64,000 nt of DNA from Himantopus leucocephalus (GCA_003993805.1 RSEF01000003.1:57547857-57611856), one strand, 5' to 3'; positions 1 to 11,412 are shown, counted from the stretch's first letter. Numbers and translations are program-made. Notes: generated by a model not told the origin, from the sequence alone.

Positions 1-759
1 GCCGGATCAGTTGGCATGTAAAATACACTTCCAGTCATTATATTTGGAAGTTCTGAAGCTTCTACTTACGATGCACGCATCTCCGTGTGTTTCATGCAGA
101 GAGCCCCTGCCACTAATCTCATTTTTTGTGGAAGAGTCTATTTGTCAAAGCTGACAGTGTCATGAAGAAATACTGTGTTTCAGTGCAGAGATTCAGTACC
201 CGGCAATTTTCTTTTTGTTTCCCAGCCAGCACCTCGCTCCTGTCTGAGGTCAGACTACATGATGTAACGGTCCCTTCTGGCCTCCCAATCGATGCGCTGG
301 TGGCGGGGGCTCCTCTCCCTGCTGACAGCAGCGATGGCTGCAGCTGAGACCCTCCCTGGGGACCGGGCTTTGGTCCTGGGCTCACACCGGCCTGCCAGGT
401 GCTGCAGGACAGAGTTCACAGCATGCACTAATGTAAAACATGTCTCTTGTGATGATGTTAAACCTCACCATAACAAGAACAACAATAACAACAACAACAA
501 CAACAAACCCCTCTTTAACTCTTTCCCTCACACAGATATAGCCAAGAAACCCTCCAGTTTTATTTTAACCAATATCCATTTACTCGTGGCTGAGGGGTTT
601 GGTTTGTTCGTTCTGTTTTCCAGGACTCTGCTGCCCTAAAGCGGTGTCTGAGCAGTTTGACCGGGCAAGCAGACTCTTCAAGTTCTGCCTCTGGCGGGAG
701 TTGGGAGACTGCACGTTCGCCTGACCTCTGATAATCTGACCCTGATACCACCACCCCAT
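1..759. other. No gene recognised; AAC microsatellite inside
   Basis: I see no recognisable exon here. Open frames are short and carry no familiar protein. A short AAC/AACAA-rich microsatellite lies at about 472-507. The right part rises in GC towards the island that follows. Confidence 0.6.
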
Positions 760-1078
760 TCCCGTGGCCCTCTTTCCGAGGATAAGGAGCACTCTGCGGT
801 GCGGGGCCGGGAGCGCCAACGGGCTGAGCCCCCCAGTACGGGACTGGTCCAGTGCCCAGGGAAGCGCCTCTCCAGACTGATGCAAGAGAAGTCTCGGTTT
901 TCGCTTTTCACCAAATTCAAGACCGGGCTCAAAGACCCAGGCAGCTCGCCGGCAGCCTCTATCTATCCTCAAATAACCCGCAGCGGCGGCAGCCAGCATC
1001 ACCTTTACCACCCGGGAGGGCGGGGGGCTGCCCCGCTCCCCACCTCCCGCCCCGCCGCGCCGCCGCCGCCGCACTCAC

Positions 1079-1093
1079 CGCCTGGGGCGCGGG

Positions 1094-1131
<38 letters not shown>

Positions 1132-1150
1132 TGCCCCGCCGGCCCGGCAT
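1079..1150 (-). CDS. Candidate first coding exon, glycine-rich N-terminus (unidentified)
   Basis: Reading the minus strand from the ATG at 1150 gives 24 complete codons ending exactly at a GTGAGT donor (intron begins at 1078). The peptide starts MPGRRGS, runs through a polyglycine stretch encoded by the GGC repeat, and ends VPAPQA. The ATG has G at -3, an acceptable context. The support is the CpG island, the start and the donor, which can coincide by chance in GC-rich DNA. No downstream exon is visible in the 1.07 kb to the left. I do not recognise the protein and infer no function. Confidence 0.3.
1098..1130. repeat. CCG trinucleotide repeat, 11 units
   Basis: Eleven uninterrupted CCG units lie within the CpG island. 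If the minus-strand exon is real, they encode polyglycine. Confidence 0.95.
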
Positions 1151-1402
1151 CGCTCCGGGAGGCGGCCGGAGGAGCGCGGCTGGTCCGCCTCGGGCGCAGA
1201 GCCGGAGCGAGTGCGCGGAGACCCCGCTGCCGGCTCCCCCCGCCCCAGCCCTCCCCGCCGAGGGAGGAGCCGCCGCCTCCCCCGGCGGCCCGACGCGAGG
1301 GGACCGCCAGGATGCCGGGCTCCCCCTCTTCTCGCCGTAAAAGGAGGGGGGGGGGAGGGAAAAATCGATAGGCGAAGGGAGAGATGAAGTGAAAAGTGAA
1401 TT

Positions 1403-1661
1403 ACAAAGAGAAGACCCTTCACGGCTGCTTATTTCTTGGCGGCGCAGCCAAACACCACCACCACCACCACCACCCCCCCCCGCCAGGACTGTCACTGAGC
1501 GTGGTGGGTATGAATGTAACACCGTAGGGTGTTNACAAAGAGAAGACCCTTCACGGCTGCTTATTTCTTGGCGGCGCAGCCAAACACACACACACACACA
1601 CCCCCCGCCAGGACTGTTACTGAGACAGCGTGGTGGGTATGAATGTAACACCGTAGGGTGT
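1403..1661 (+). repeat. About 130-bp direct duplication around a single N (1534)
   Basis: The segment 1403-1532 is repeated at 1535-1661, immediately after one N at 1534. The copies differ mainly in a microsatellite (CAC repeat about 1453-1475 in the left copy, CA repeat about 1586-1602 in the right) and in a few bases just after it. An N exactly at the junction suggests two overlapping contig ends or alleles written in series, not a genuine tandem duplication. Confidence 0.85.
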
Positions 1662-3908
1662 CGAAAATAAGGAGCGCTGGTGCTGGGGAACTTGCAGCCC
1701 AAATTTGAGTCCATCAGGCTCACAGGAATGAGGGATGGGGCCAAGGGACATTAGGGATAGGGGGCTGTGTCGCCACTGGCCTGGAGGTAAAGGCTCTATA
1801 ACACACTCATCGTCCCTACAAGCGTCCAGTTCAGTCTGGAAAACACATCCTCAGCGTCCTCCTGGGCACAGGTTTGGGGAATCACCCTTTTAACTCTGGT
1901 AAGAATTGCACAGGGCTCTTAAACAACAGGGATTAGCTTTCTACTATCCAACACGCTCCATCTTCTTACCGAAACCTAAGTCACCCAAGTACAGGGGAGC
2001 TTTATTGGGTCAAAGTGGGCTATTTCTTCTACAGACTTGCCTGTACTTAACCATCATATTTTACAAGTGACCTTCTCCCCCTGAGCTGTGCTGCTTGGCA
2101 GCTACATGTAAGGTTGAAGGATTTGTTTCAGATAATGAAGAAATACCTCCAGATGGGACACTACCTCTTGCAGTCCAGATTGTGGTATTTTAGCTAGGAA
2201 AAAGCATAGGAACTGCTCTTTCCCATGAGAAGGACAAGTAAGCATGCTGTCAGATGTGGGCTGGTTAATAAGAGCTCCAGTTTGTCCTTGAGGAGGGGGA
2301 AAGATGAATTATCATGTCCCTGACTGTCTACAATGCACTTTTTAGAAAAAATCCCCCAGCAAAATCTAGCACCTTTCAAAATCACTCAGGTCCCTTGAAA
2401 GGACAGGTAGACACAGACTCCCGCAAAAGCTGCATCTGATCACAGCGGCTCTGCCCTTGCTTGCATACAGCCGGCCGCTGCAAATCAGCCGCCTAGCTCT
2501 GCTGGTATTACCCTCCCTTTCCTGGCTCGGTGTGATCCAGGGAGTTGTGGGGGCTTTTTGGTTTGTTTAGCTTTTTCCTCTTGCATTTTTTTCAGCTTTA
2601 GTGCTGAGCACCTCTCTTGTATAAAATATTAATAAAACTTCTTTCCAAGGTGCTGGGTTCCCTCCGTCACACCCTCTGGCAGCCTGCAAAAATCAAGGGG
2701 GAAGTTACATGAGGTTTGGCATCACCAATGCAACTATTGTGAAGGCTCAGTTAAGCCCTCCAGGACATGAATGCGGGCCAGCTTTTGTTGGAAGTTGCAA
2801 TATGCTCCCAGACAACATAATCAGGAGTGATTGATTTCTACGTTTACATATTTGTTTATTATTTGATGTTAGCTGAAGTTGGACAGATAAAATTATGGCT
2901 TGAGAGCTTCAGAGAAGTGAGACAGACCATTGCTTTCTGCCTATTGTTGTTTAGATCAGAAATACTTTCTGGATCACTGCAAAGGGAAAGAATTTTTTCT
3001 ACACTCACACAATGTCTTGACCAGGACCTATCTGCATGTAAAATATTGGAGAATTTCAGAAGGTGGTAATTGAAGACTACGGTGAAAGGAAGAAAATGAA
3101 AATCAGAATTGCAAACGTGGTCATCGTATTTCTTATAATTCATGTTTCTTTTGGTGCTTATGCTAAAAAAAACTCCATGTTTTGCTCCACACAAAGCCTC
3201 ATATGTGACAGCAGTGTAAGATTAACTGTGATGCCTAATTAAAACAGGCAGTCACCAATTAAGATAATAAAAAAATGCTATTTGAAATGCATAAGAGACT
3301 GAGAAGTTAAAGAGACACTTATCTTATCCAAGAGCTTAGCAGGCTTTCATTTGCAGATACTTAAGGGGAAAAAAAAAAGTGAAAACGCACTCTGGAACAT
3401 AGCCCAGTAAAATCAGAGAGGAGTCTGCGAGCTCCTGTGACGCTTCATTACTAAAGTGCCTGCTGCCAGCCAGCCCGTTTGCTTTTGCACTCCATCTGCC
3501 ACGTCTTGTACATACTGAGATCCAGTCTCTGCTACCATCACTTCTGTTGACAGTTTCCCCTCAGGTGTCCCTAACGGCACTGCTCGGACCACCTGAACAG
3601 TGCAGGACCTGCGCCGGCACCTGGGTTTTCCTTGGAGCAGGGACACGATTTCACTGACATTCAGTCAATGTTGCTCACTCTTACCCCCCTGCGAGCTCTG
3701 TGCCATACAGTAATAATAATAATTAGTTCAAGGAACTGATAGCAATTCTCCAACCTGAAGTTTATTTCAAATTTATTTTTACCATCTGAAAAGCTGTCTC
3801 AGTCTTCTTGGCCTGCTATTGTTACTAAGTGAATTAGCTCCCAGGGAGTACCCATGTATGTTCAGGTATATAAACATATGTACAATGCCTGTGAACATGT
3901 ATGTGCAC
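1662..3908. other. Unique non-coding stretch, no feature recognised
   Basis: I see no recognisable exon or repeat family. A short TAA-type microsatellite lies at about 3709-3723. Short open frames have no recognisable protein. Confidence 0.6.
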
Positions 3909-4497
3909 GTGAGTGTGGTGCGTTAACCTTGGCCAGCTGCCAGATGCCCGCCCAGATGCTTTCTCATTCCGCCTCCTCAGCAGGACAGGAGGAGAAAATA
4001 AGATGAAAAAAAACCCCTTGTGCGTCGAGGAAAAGACAGTTTAATAAGAAAAGCAAAAGCTGTGTGCGCAAGCAAAGCAAAAAGACGAATTCATTCGCAA
4101 CTTCGCATCAGCAGGCAGATGTCCAGCCACTCCCTGGGAAGGAGGGCCTCAGCACACGTAATGGTTGCATGGGAAGACAAACACCATAACCACGAACGTC
4201 CCCCTTTCCTCCTTTTTTTCCTGAATTTATTTTGCTGATCATGACGTCATGTGGTGGGGAACATCCCTTCGGTCAGCTATCCCAGCTGTGTCCCCTCCCA
4301 GCCTCTTGCCCACCCCAGCCTGCTCAGTTTTGAGGCTGTGGGGAAGAGAGAGAGAGAAAGGTTTGACACCGTGCAAGCGCTTTTCAGTAGCGGTGTGTTA
4401 TCAACACTGTTCTAGCCCCAAATGCAAAGCACAGCACCATACAGCCTGTGATGGAGAAAGTTAACTTTCTAACTTCATCCCAGCCAGACGCGGCACA
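3909..4497 (-). repeat. 3' LTR of the ERV
   Basis: This LTR aligns to the right copy (about 8602-8900) over its first 300 bases and to the solo LTR at 10593-11162 in scattered blocks, including the GACAGTTTAAT block, the GACAAACACCAT block and the AGAAAGTTAACT block near its right edge. On the minus strand it begins TGTGCC (right edge 4497) and is preceded by a purine-rich tract (minus-strand reading of 4499-4510) that could be the polypurine tract. The left edge is placed at about 3909 from weak homology and is uncertain by roughly 20 bp. Confidence 0.8.
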
Positions 4498-5860
4498 ATC
4501 TCCATCCCTTATTCCATACCATTTGTGTCATGCTCAGGTCCCACGTTATCTAATACATCCAGGTATCCTCTGACCGTCCCGTTCTATCTGCTTCTCATTC
4601 CTGAAGTTCCCTCTTACCAACACTTACCACTTATACTACATACTTGAACCTTCTTTGCATCCAACCATCAGATATATACATCCTCATTGGCCACTATAAC
4701 CTGCTCCTTGACATGTAGAGAGGTATTATTCCCCCATTCCATGGGCCTCCCCCCTCAAATGTCCATAAGAACAGGCCCCACCTGTCTAGGTCATTGCCCA
4801 GGACAGAAGAAGCAGCATGTGGGACTGTTGGGCCCCAAGGTGACCTTGGGTAGGATCGTCGCAGCTCTTGCCTGGTTCCTAGTGAAGCTCATTCTCCATT
4901 AGTTCAGGCAGTTTCTGCTGCATTACTTCCTACAGCATACAACTCAATTCATGGTTTATTTTTCCCCCAAGATTAAATCCCCTTGAGATACACACTGGAT
5001 GTCTCCATCCTTCCACATTACCCACCAAGTGCACCCGGACCCTTGAGCGAAGACAATCCTATGAATGGATTTGCCTTTTTCCCAAGGGAGGAGCAACTTC
5101 CCTTCCCAGCCACCTCCCTGTGTGCACTCCCTCCTCCCACAGTGTGTAGGGGCATTGTTTGGGCAGGGTCAGGATGGTTAATAGATCCTCTGCTAAATTT
5201 ACATGCCAGTATTTTCACCCCCCAGCACTCAATGTTCTCAGCAGTTTTGAACAGTTCATTGTATCATTCCATCATTCCAGAGGCTTGTGGGTGATAGGGG
5301 GTGTGATACACCCAATCAATGCCATGTTTCTTGGCCCAGGAGTCTATGGGGTTATTTCGGAAATAAGTCCCATTGTCTCACTCAATTCTTTCTGAGGCAC
5401 CATGTCACCACAGAGCTTGCCTTTCAAGGCCCAAGATCATGTTTCAGGCAGTGGTATGGGTTACAGGGTATATTTCCAGGATAGTGGCTTCCACCATGAT
5501 AAGCATGTAGCCCTTGTCTCGGTGGGTTTGTGGCAGTGGTCCAATATAGTCAAATCTGCCAGGCCTCTGTTTCCTCTATTCCAAGGAGACTTTACTCATG
5601 TGCTTACTTGCTTACGACACATTTCACATTCATGGGTGACCTGTGTGATGGCTTCAATGGTCAGGTCCACCCCTTGATCACGAGCGCATATGTATGTTGC
5701 ATGTCCTGATGTTCACAGGCCCACTGAGCTACAAATATCTCACTTTTAGGTTACCAGTCTAGATCCACATGACCCACTTCAATTCTGGTGGCCTGTCAAC
5801 CTGCTCATTGTTTTGATATTCTTCAGTGGCATGGTTCTTGGGCTTGCGAGCATATACATG
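4498..5860 (-). pseudogene. ERV pol remnant: integrase, broken
   Basis: Minus-strand translation shows a retroviral integrase core with several stops. The first catalytic Asp is in FDYIGPLP (codon 5551-5549), the second in DNGTYF (codon 5377-5375) and the Glu just after GMM (codon 5269-5267). All three are in one frame, with 57 and 35 residues between them, the classic retroviral D-D-35-E spacing. A CxxC pair (CEMC, about 5618-5630) fits the end of the N-terminal zinc-binding domain. In-frame stops occur between the catalytic residues, one directly before the second Asp and one directly after the Glu, so no functional integrase is made. The part left of about 4980 is unassigned. Confidence 0.8.
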
Positions 5861-6240
5861 ACGTACATTCACAACAATGTTTTCTACCCAGGCAGTGACG
5901 TCTTGCCACAATGCAGCAATACAGACAGTTTTACCTCTGTGCTGGCAGTTGGTCTGCTTCTATTGCTGTAACCAGCCCCACAGAGCATTTGCCACCACCC
6001 ATGAGTCAATATAGAGACCGAGTACTGACCACTTTTCTCTTTCAGCAATCTCAAGGGCCAGCTGGATGGCTTTCACTTCTGCAAATGGACTTGACTTGCA
6101 TTCTCCTTCAACAGCTTCACCAGCGTGTTATGTGGGAGTCCACACAGCAGCTTTCCACTTCAGATGATTTCTTACAACACAACAGAATCTGTTGGTAAAC
6201 AGAGGATGCTGCCTCTCACTTTCTGATAACTCGTATGGCG
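5861..6240 (-). pseudogene. ERV pol remnant: RNase H, broken
   Basis: On the minus strand this piece reads as a retroviral RNase H region. The block AEVKAIQLAL (about 6060-6090) carries the conserved acidic residue of the second motif, and YIDSW (about 6000-6017) the third. The reading shifts frame upstream of this block and has a stop shortly after. It runs directly into the integrase remnant, as expected in pol. The reverse transcriptase that should lie upstream is not recognisable, so it was probably lost in an internal deletion. Confidence 0.65.
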
Positions 6241-8582
6241 GTGCTTCTTAGGCTTCTTGGGCAATGCTCTGAAACCTCTGCCTTCTGGCCAGCCCATGAT
6301 CTCTTCCAGGATTCCTGGGTGGTTGGGGCTCCCCATTTGAGCCTCTTGCATGATCAACGTTACCCACTTACTGCACATAGGATTAGTTGCTTCCTTTGAA
6401 CATCCAGTGCCGCACATGCAATCATGGTGCCCAGAGGAGCTGTTCTTCTGTGCCAACAACTTCTGAAGTAGCTTGAACTCCCACATATGCTATAGGTATC
6501 TCTTTTGCAGTAGGGATATAGTGGGCTTCAGATCCTCAGTACCCCCAGCTCCAAAATCCTGGAGGTAGACTTCAGGTTTTTCCTGGTATTCTCTGCCAGA
6601 GGCTGCAGGTGAGGCCATGCTCCCCAGCTGCAGCGTAGAGCACGTTTTACATGGCTGGTCCTGTACAGGTGGGCCAGTCACAATGGGACGTTTTGCCACT
6701 TGTCCTCTGTTCAGCTCACCTCAGCCTCCAATACAGACAGCTGTTTGGATCCCCCCGCCACTCCAAAAATCCAGATGGATTCCTCCCTGCTGTACCCTGA
6801 TGGCATTAGGGTACACTGTGCACTGGTGTCTACCGAAGCTTTATACTTCTGTGGATCCGATGGGCCAGGCCATTGAATGCACACAGACCAGTAAACCTGG
6901 TCATCCCTTTCCTCCTCCTGGCCAAAGGCAGGGACCCTCTGTCCCTGGTCAGAGACCTCTGCAGTGTCAGACCAGTAGTCCCTTCACCAAAATCAAGGGA
7001 GGCATTCTCAATCCTCTTCTATACCTGGGGAATGACTGGTTGCATTCTACTGTCTCAAGAACAGCTGAATGGACAGCCATCTTGGATGGCCCCTTCTTAG
7101 CAGCTCTCTTCCCCCTCAGCTTGCATACTTGGGTTCCTAACTTAGAGGTGGGCTCACTATCCCACTTCCTCATGTCCTTCCCCTGGTCACGCAGGAAGAA
7201 CCAGAGACTGCCATGCAGCATGTGCCTGGGCTCCCTGACCCTCTGGCTGGGGCAGGGGCTCTGCAGGGTGCCCCTGCCAGCCCAGACGCTGGCCCATAGG
7301 GACAAGTAGGGAGACAGGTTTTCTTCAAAACATCAGAGACAATGGGATGCTCTCTCTGCAGTTGGTATATCAAAGTCTGGCCAGTCCATCATCACTAGAT
7401 GTTTGGAATATGATGTCTGTGCATTTCGGACCACCCTCCTCCACATGGTTCATGTACACTGGACATCATCTGAATCTTTGGAGACCTGATTGTTGTCCAG
7501 GTCATTGTAGAAGACTTCCAGCACTGCTAATTCTCTCAGATATTGGATGCCTTCTTCTGTAGTAGTAGCAGCAATCTGCTTGCCTGGCTGCTTGTTGTAA
7601 TCTTTCTGCATATCTGAAAGTTTGCCCAAGGTTAGGGACCAGGTACTTTCTGCCTCTGGGGTGATTTCTCTCAGTTCTTTCTCTTGCTTCCTTATTGAAA
7701 GACCAGCTTCCTGATCAGACCCTTCATCCTTCTTGTCCTGTACTAATTGATGTACTATGGACCCATCGACCCCCACATTCAGTGCTTCTTTTTGACTACT
7801 AGGGCAATTACTGTAGTTGGGGCTTGGGTCCCTATCCCCATGGTGTTTCCAGATGTGGTTTGGGTCCCTGTCTCAACCGTGCTTCTCTAATGGTGCTAAA
7901 TGGAGGCTTGAGAGACACGGGGAAAGCCCCAGTATAGTGCTAAGGGCTGCTGGGTTACACTGGGGTAGGTATCAAGTAGTGCGCCAGTTCAGTGGGATTA
8001 CACACCTGTAGAGGTGTAAGATCCCTGGCTATCAGAGGTGACAACCACCCCAGGCACCGGCCCAAATCCTCCCACACGCCCTGCCACCCAGGGATCAAAA
8101 GCCTAAAAGCACGTTTCCTTGTCACCTCACTGTTTCCTCTTAACGTCAGAATGAAACCTGGTTCCACACAAATGACAAAAAGATGACAATGTTAATCGAG
8201 CAGCTTACAAAAGGATGTGCGAGGACCTCAGGGGCCCGTGCAACAAAGGTGGCCACGTCAGTCCTGGAGGGGAAGAGGGAGGTGTGATCCCTCACCCTCT
8301 CTGCAGGACAGCCCTCCGGCACAGGAGTGGTACCTGTGCCCGTGCCAGGGCCAAGTGCATGGCCGCTGCTTTTATCAGAATGTTCCCAGGCGCAGCTAAA
8401 CACAGAGATAAGCGATGCAGCAAAGTCGGGAGCTGAAAGCAGTTGCTGACGAGCCCTAGGCTCTGTTACACAGTAAATCGAGCTTGGCTAAATCAAGCAA
8501 GCTCTGTGACCTGTGCAGAAGCCTGCCAATTATCAGCTACCGCAGCTATAGTACGCATAGATCAAAACCGTCGTTATCTCGT
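6241..8582 (-). pseudogene. ERV gag/leader remnant, broken
   Basis: Several short minus-strand frames (for example 7776-7450 and 7305-6967) resemble avian ERV gag in layout. The first contains an acidic, helical segment (ELAVLEVFYNDLD), the second a basic segment (KLRGKRAAKKGPSK). They are in different frames with stops between. I could not find a clear CCHC zinc knuckle or the protease active-site motif. 6241-6960 is not assigned to any domain. The stretch from about 8400 to the primer-binding site would be leader. Confidence 0.5.
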
Positions 8583-8600
8583 GCCCCACGTTGGGCCGCA
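8583..8600 (-). other. Retroviral primer-binding site
   Basis: The minus-strand reading is TGCGGCCCAACGTGGGGC, close to the 18-base site used by retroelements primed with a lysine-type tRNA, with changes near the 5' end. It lies one base from the LTR edge (TG at 8602 on the plus strand), where a primer-binding site belongs. It fixes the element's orientation as minus. Confidence 0.8.
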
Positions 8601-8601
8601 A

Positions 8602-8900
8602 TGAAAAGGACTGGTGGATTGATCATGGCCGGCTGCCAGATCCCCACCCAGACGCTTTCTCGCTCCCCCTCCTCAGTAGGACAGGGGGAGAAAATAAGAT
8701 GAAAAAAACCCCTCGTGTGTTGAGATAAAGACAGTTTAATAAGAAAAGCAAAAGCTGTGTGTGCAAGTAAAGCAAAAAGAGGAATTCATTCACAGCTTCC
8801 TATCAGTGGGCAGATGTCCAACCACTCCCTGGGAAGTGGGGCCTCAGCACGTGTAACAGTGGCTTGGGAAGACAAACACCATAATCCTCCTTTCCCTGAG
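8602..8900 (-). repeat. 5' LTR of the ERV, truncated
   Basis: This segment is homologous to about 3909-4200 of the left LTR. The similarity ends at about 8895-8900, so the U3 side present in the left copy (about 4200-4497) is missing here. The TATA-containing part of this LTR is therefore absent, and with it the element's own promoter. Confidence 0.8.
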
Positions 8901-10587
8901 GTTTTTTCAGAAAAGATGTGCAGCCTCTGGTTTGTGTGCTGTTTGCTGCGTGAAGCTCTGTGTATTGGATCAGAGCGCTGAGAAGTGTGATCTGCTGAGC
9001 CCTTGGCAGGGACCCCACAGTGAATGAATGTTTGTCTTCGTGTGTGTGGGACCGGCGGGCTGCGTGTGCTCCGGTGCAGCCCAGTGGGTCTCTGCTTGGG
9101 AAGAGATTTAGCACCAGAGAGCAGCTGACTCTTGCGTTGGGCCACAGGAAAGCTTTGCCCCTGGGAGAAATGCCGCCTGCAGTGCTGATGGCCAGCAGAG
9201 TGCAGCGTGGGTGAGGCAACCTGCGCCTGGGTTGGTTGGTTCAGTCATTCAGTTGCTCTTGAGGGACTCTCCTGGCATTTATTTCCAAGCCTGGAATTCA
9301 TATCATCCCCCGATGGATGTGTCTGTTCATGTCAGGTAACACGTAGGGGTACGTCATGGATCATATCCCGAGCTGCTGTGTGTAGGTCAGGCACCGCAAA
9401 TGCTGTGCATCTGCATATGCCAGGATGTTTCACGACGAGTGCTCAGGAACTGTATCTCAAAAGGTTTGTACACTTTGGAAAAGAGGCACGTGTGCATCTT
9501 TTTCTTGTCCCCCGCCCTGACTGGCAAGATCTGCTTGCAAAAGAGTCCCGACACACGGTCTGGAGGGAAAGAGGCGTCAGGTGGCGTGGGATGAGGCAAT
9601 ATTTGCCCCTTTAGGCCAAAGAGCACCAGAGGAATTGCTGGCAGATGCTGAGCAGCGAGACAGCAGGAATGCATTCCTTCTGGAAACATTGCTACAAGTA
9701 CACAGCATAATGTATAGCTGAATGTTTGCTGAGCGCCCCTTCAAGGTCTCCACGGGAAGAAAACGTTAGTGCTTTACGTAGGTGGCTACTTATCAGGAAA
9801 TGGGGTAGGAGCGGTGACAGGGTCTGCGCCGGGAGCTCTGCTCTTGGGAAAGCAGCCAGAGGTGCTGGAGGAGATGAATCACCAGCTGCACCTCTGGGAC
9901 TGCAGACTAAATGTGTTTAATGCAGTGTGCAAACAGAACAAGGTTGCTCCCTGCACAGGGTTTGGTAATGAGCCCACAATAATCTGTGCTTTTCAAGGCA
10001 CAGCATGCATTTTTCAGGTGGCTGTTGAGTGTTTCGTTTGGTTTTATACAGCCTGCTCTACATGCAGTTTGGGTTTGTTTCTGTGTACTCAATTTCAGAT
10101 GTCAAGCAGTAGCAAGAAGGGGCTGCCCTGTCATTTCCAGTGAGCTGTGGGAATGGATTTCCATGTGGACAGTGTCCCTGGACATGTTTTCAAAGCAGCC
10201 AGGAGCTTGAACTCGTCTGAAAATTTACCCAGGTATTCTGGAGACCATGCGGGATATAAACTTTTTTGAGGATCTGCTCCAGAGAATAACATCTGGTTTT
10301 CAGCAGTTTGATTCTGCCACTTCCTTTTCCCGCCTGAAAATTGCAGGAAGGTTGCCACAAGAACCACAAAACACAAAGCAGAAGTCCAGCATGCTGCCTA
10401 TCTGTGTGACAAAGCCTCTGCTTCACTCCCACAAAGTGTGCTGGAGCTGTGCTGCACCATTTCTCCCACCTTCTGGCTGAGGAACCTCATGATGGTAGTG
10501 CAAAGCTAAAACACCAAAATCTGGCTCCATAGCAAGGAAGTGACAGGGATTACCTACTGGGACATCTGAAAAGATCATTGAATATAG
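8901..10587. other. Non-coding stretch, no feature recognised
   Basis: I see no known repeat or exon. Frames of 60-135 codons exist on both strands but look random in composition and have no recognisable domain. Confidence 0.55.
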
Positions 10588-10592
10588 GCAGG

Positions 10593-11162
10593 TGTCACAG
10601 TTTAACCCCAGCCAGCAACTAGGACCACATAGCTGCTCGCTCACTCGCCTCAGCTGGGATGGAGGAGAGAATCAGAAGAGTAAAAGTGAGGGAACTTGTG
10701 GGTTGAGATAAAGACAGTTTAATTGGTAGATCAAAAGCCGCACACGCAAGCGAAGAAAAACAAGGAATTCATTCACTGCCTCCCATTGGCAGGCAGGTGT
10801 TCAGCCATCTCCAGGAAAGCAGGAAATGGTTTACTTGGGATGACAAACACCATCGCTCCGAATGTACCCCCCTTCCTTCTTCTTGCCCCACCTTTATATG
10901 CTGAGCATGACATCACATGGTATGGAACATCCCTTTGGTCAGTTGGGGTCAGCTGACCCGCCTGTGTCTCCTTCCAACTTTTTGTGCACTCCCAGCCCAC
11001 TTGCTGGCCAGGCAGCCTGAGGAGAAGAAAAGGCTTTGACTGCTTAGCAACAACCAAATACATCAGTGCACGATCAACATCATTTTCATCCCAAGTCCAA
11101 AACATAGTGTTATACCAGCTGCTAGTAAGAAAGTTAACTCTATCCCAACTGAAACCATGACA
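10593..11162 (-). mobile_element. Solo LTR, 570 bp, with 5-bp target duplication
   Basis: The element begins TGTCACAG and ends CCATGACA, so it has TG...CA termini. It is flanked on both sides by GCAGG (10588-10592 and 11163-11167). Read on the minus strand it starts TGTCATGG, a start I know from many bird ERV LTRs. It holds a TATA box at about 10896-10902 (CATATAAAGG on the minus strand) and a downstream AATTAAA-type polyadenylation region (about 10719-10724). It is related to the LTRs of the ERV at 3.9-8.9 kb but clearly diverged. No internal sequence remains, consistent with LTR-LTR recombination. Confidence 0.9.
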
Positions 11163-11346
11163 GCAGGGAAATGTACTTTTCCTCCAATCTCATTCAAAGG
11201 ACAGGCTGAAAGAGTTTTGCTGAACTTTGTGAAAGTGTTCAGCCCAGGGCTGAGACATGGCGTGGAAATACTCGGCAGCTGCAACTAGAAAGCCCTGAAA
11301 CCCAGGATCTTAGTGTGGACTGAGTAGGGGACATGTGGACACATCA

Positions 11347-11412
11347 GGGGCATTGGACTAGATGATCTTTAAAAGTCCGTTCCAACCCAAACCATTCTGT
11401 GAGTCTGTGATC
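11347..11412 (+). mobile_element. CR1 LINE 3'-end fragment
   Basis: This short piece matches the last ~65 bases of avian CR1. It has the GGACTAGATGATCTTT block, the TTCCAACCC block and a terminal CATTCTGTGAGTCTGTGA variant of the CR1 octamer repeats. It is separated from the longer CR1 copy by about 170 bp. Confidence 0.8.

Larger units (their letters stand above)
760..1380 (-). promoter_or_regulatory. CpG island, possible minus-strand promoter/first exon
   Basis: This stretch is strongly GC- and CpG-rich compared with the AT-richer DNA on both sides, as expected of a vertebrate CpG-island promoter. It contains an 11-unit CCG tract (1098-1130). On the minus strand there is an ATG at 1150-1148 and a consensus splice donor (GTGAGT, 1078-1073). 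This makes a minus-strand first exon plausible, with the rest of the gene to the left of the window. I do not recognise the gene. Confidence 0.55.
3909..8900 (-). mobile_element. Degraded endogenous retrovirus, minus strand
   Basis: This is an old avian LTR retroelement read right to left: right 5' LTR (truncated), primer-binding site, gag remnant, RNase H and integrase remnant, left 3' LTR. I counted roughly 33 differences over about 260 aligned bases between the two LTR copies, so the insertion is not recent. All frames are interrupted by stops or shifts. I found no reverse transcriptase core and no env. There are only about 4.1 kb between the LTRs, which indicates internal deletion. The class is uncertain; the primer-binding site and integrase style suggest an avian ERVK- or ERVL-like lineage. 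Confidence 0.9.

Noticed and set aside
959..1744. 261-codon minus-strand frame across the N at 1534
   Set aside because: It spans a probable false duplication and an N. Only the short 1150-1079 segment has start and donor signals.
6490..6699. Minus-strand frame as a possible env or RT piece
   Set aside because: No diagnostic motif for either. Left as unassigned ERV sequence.
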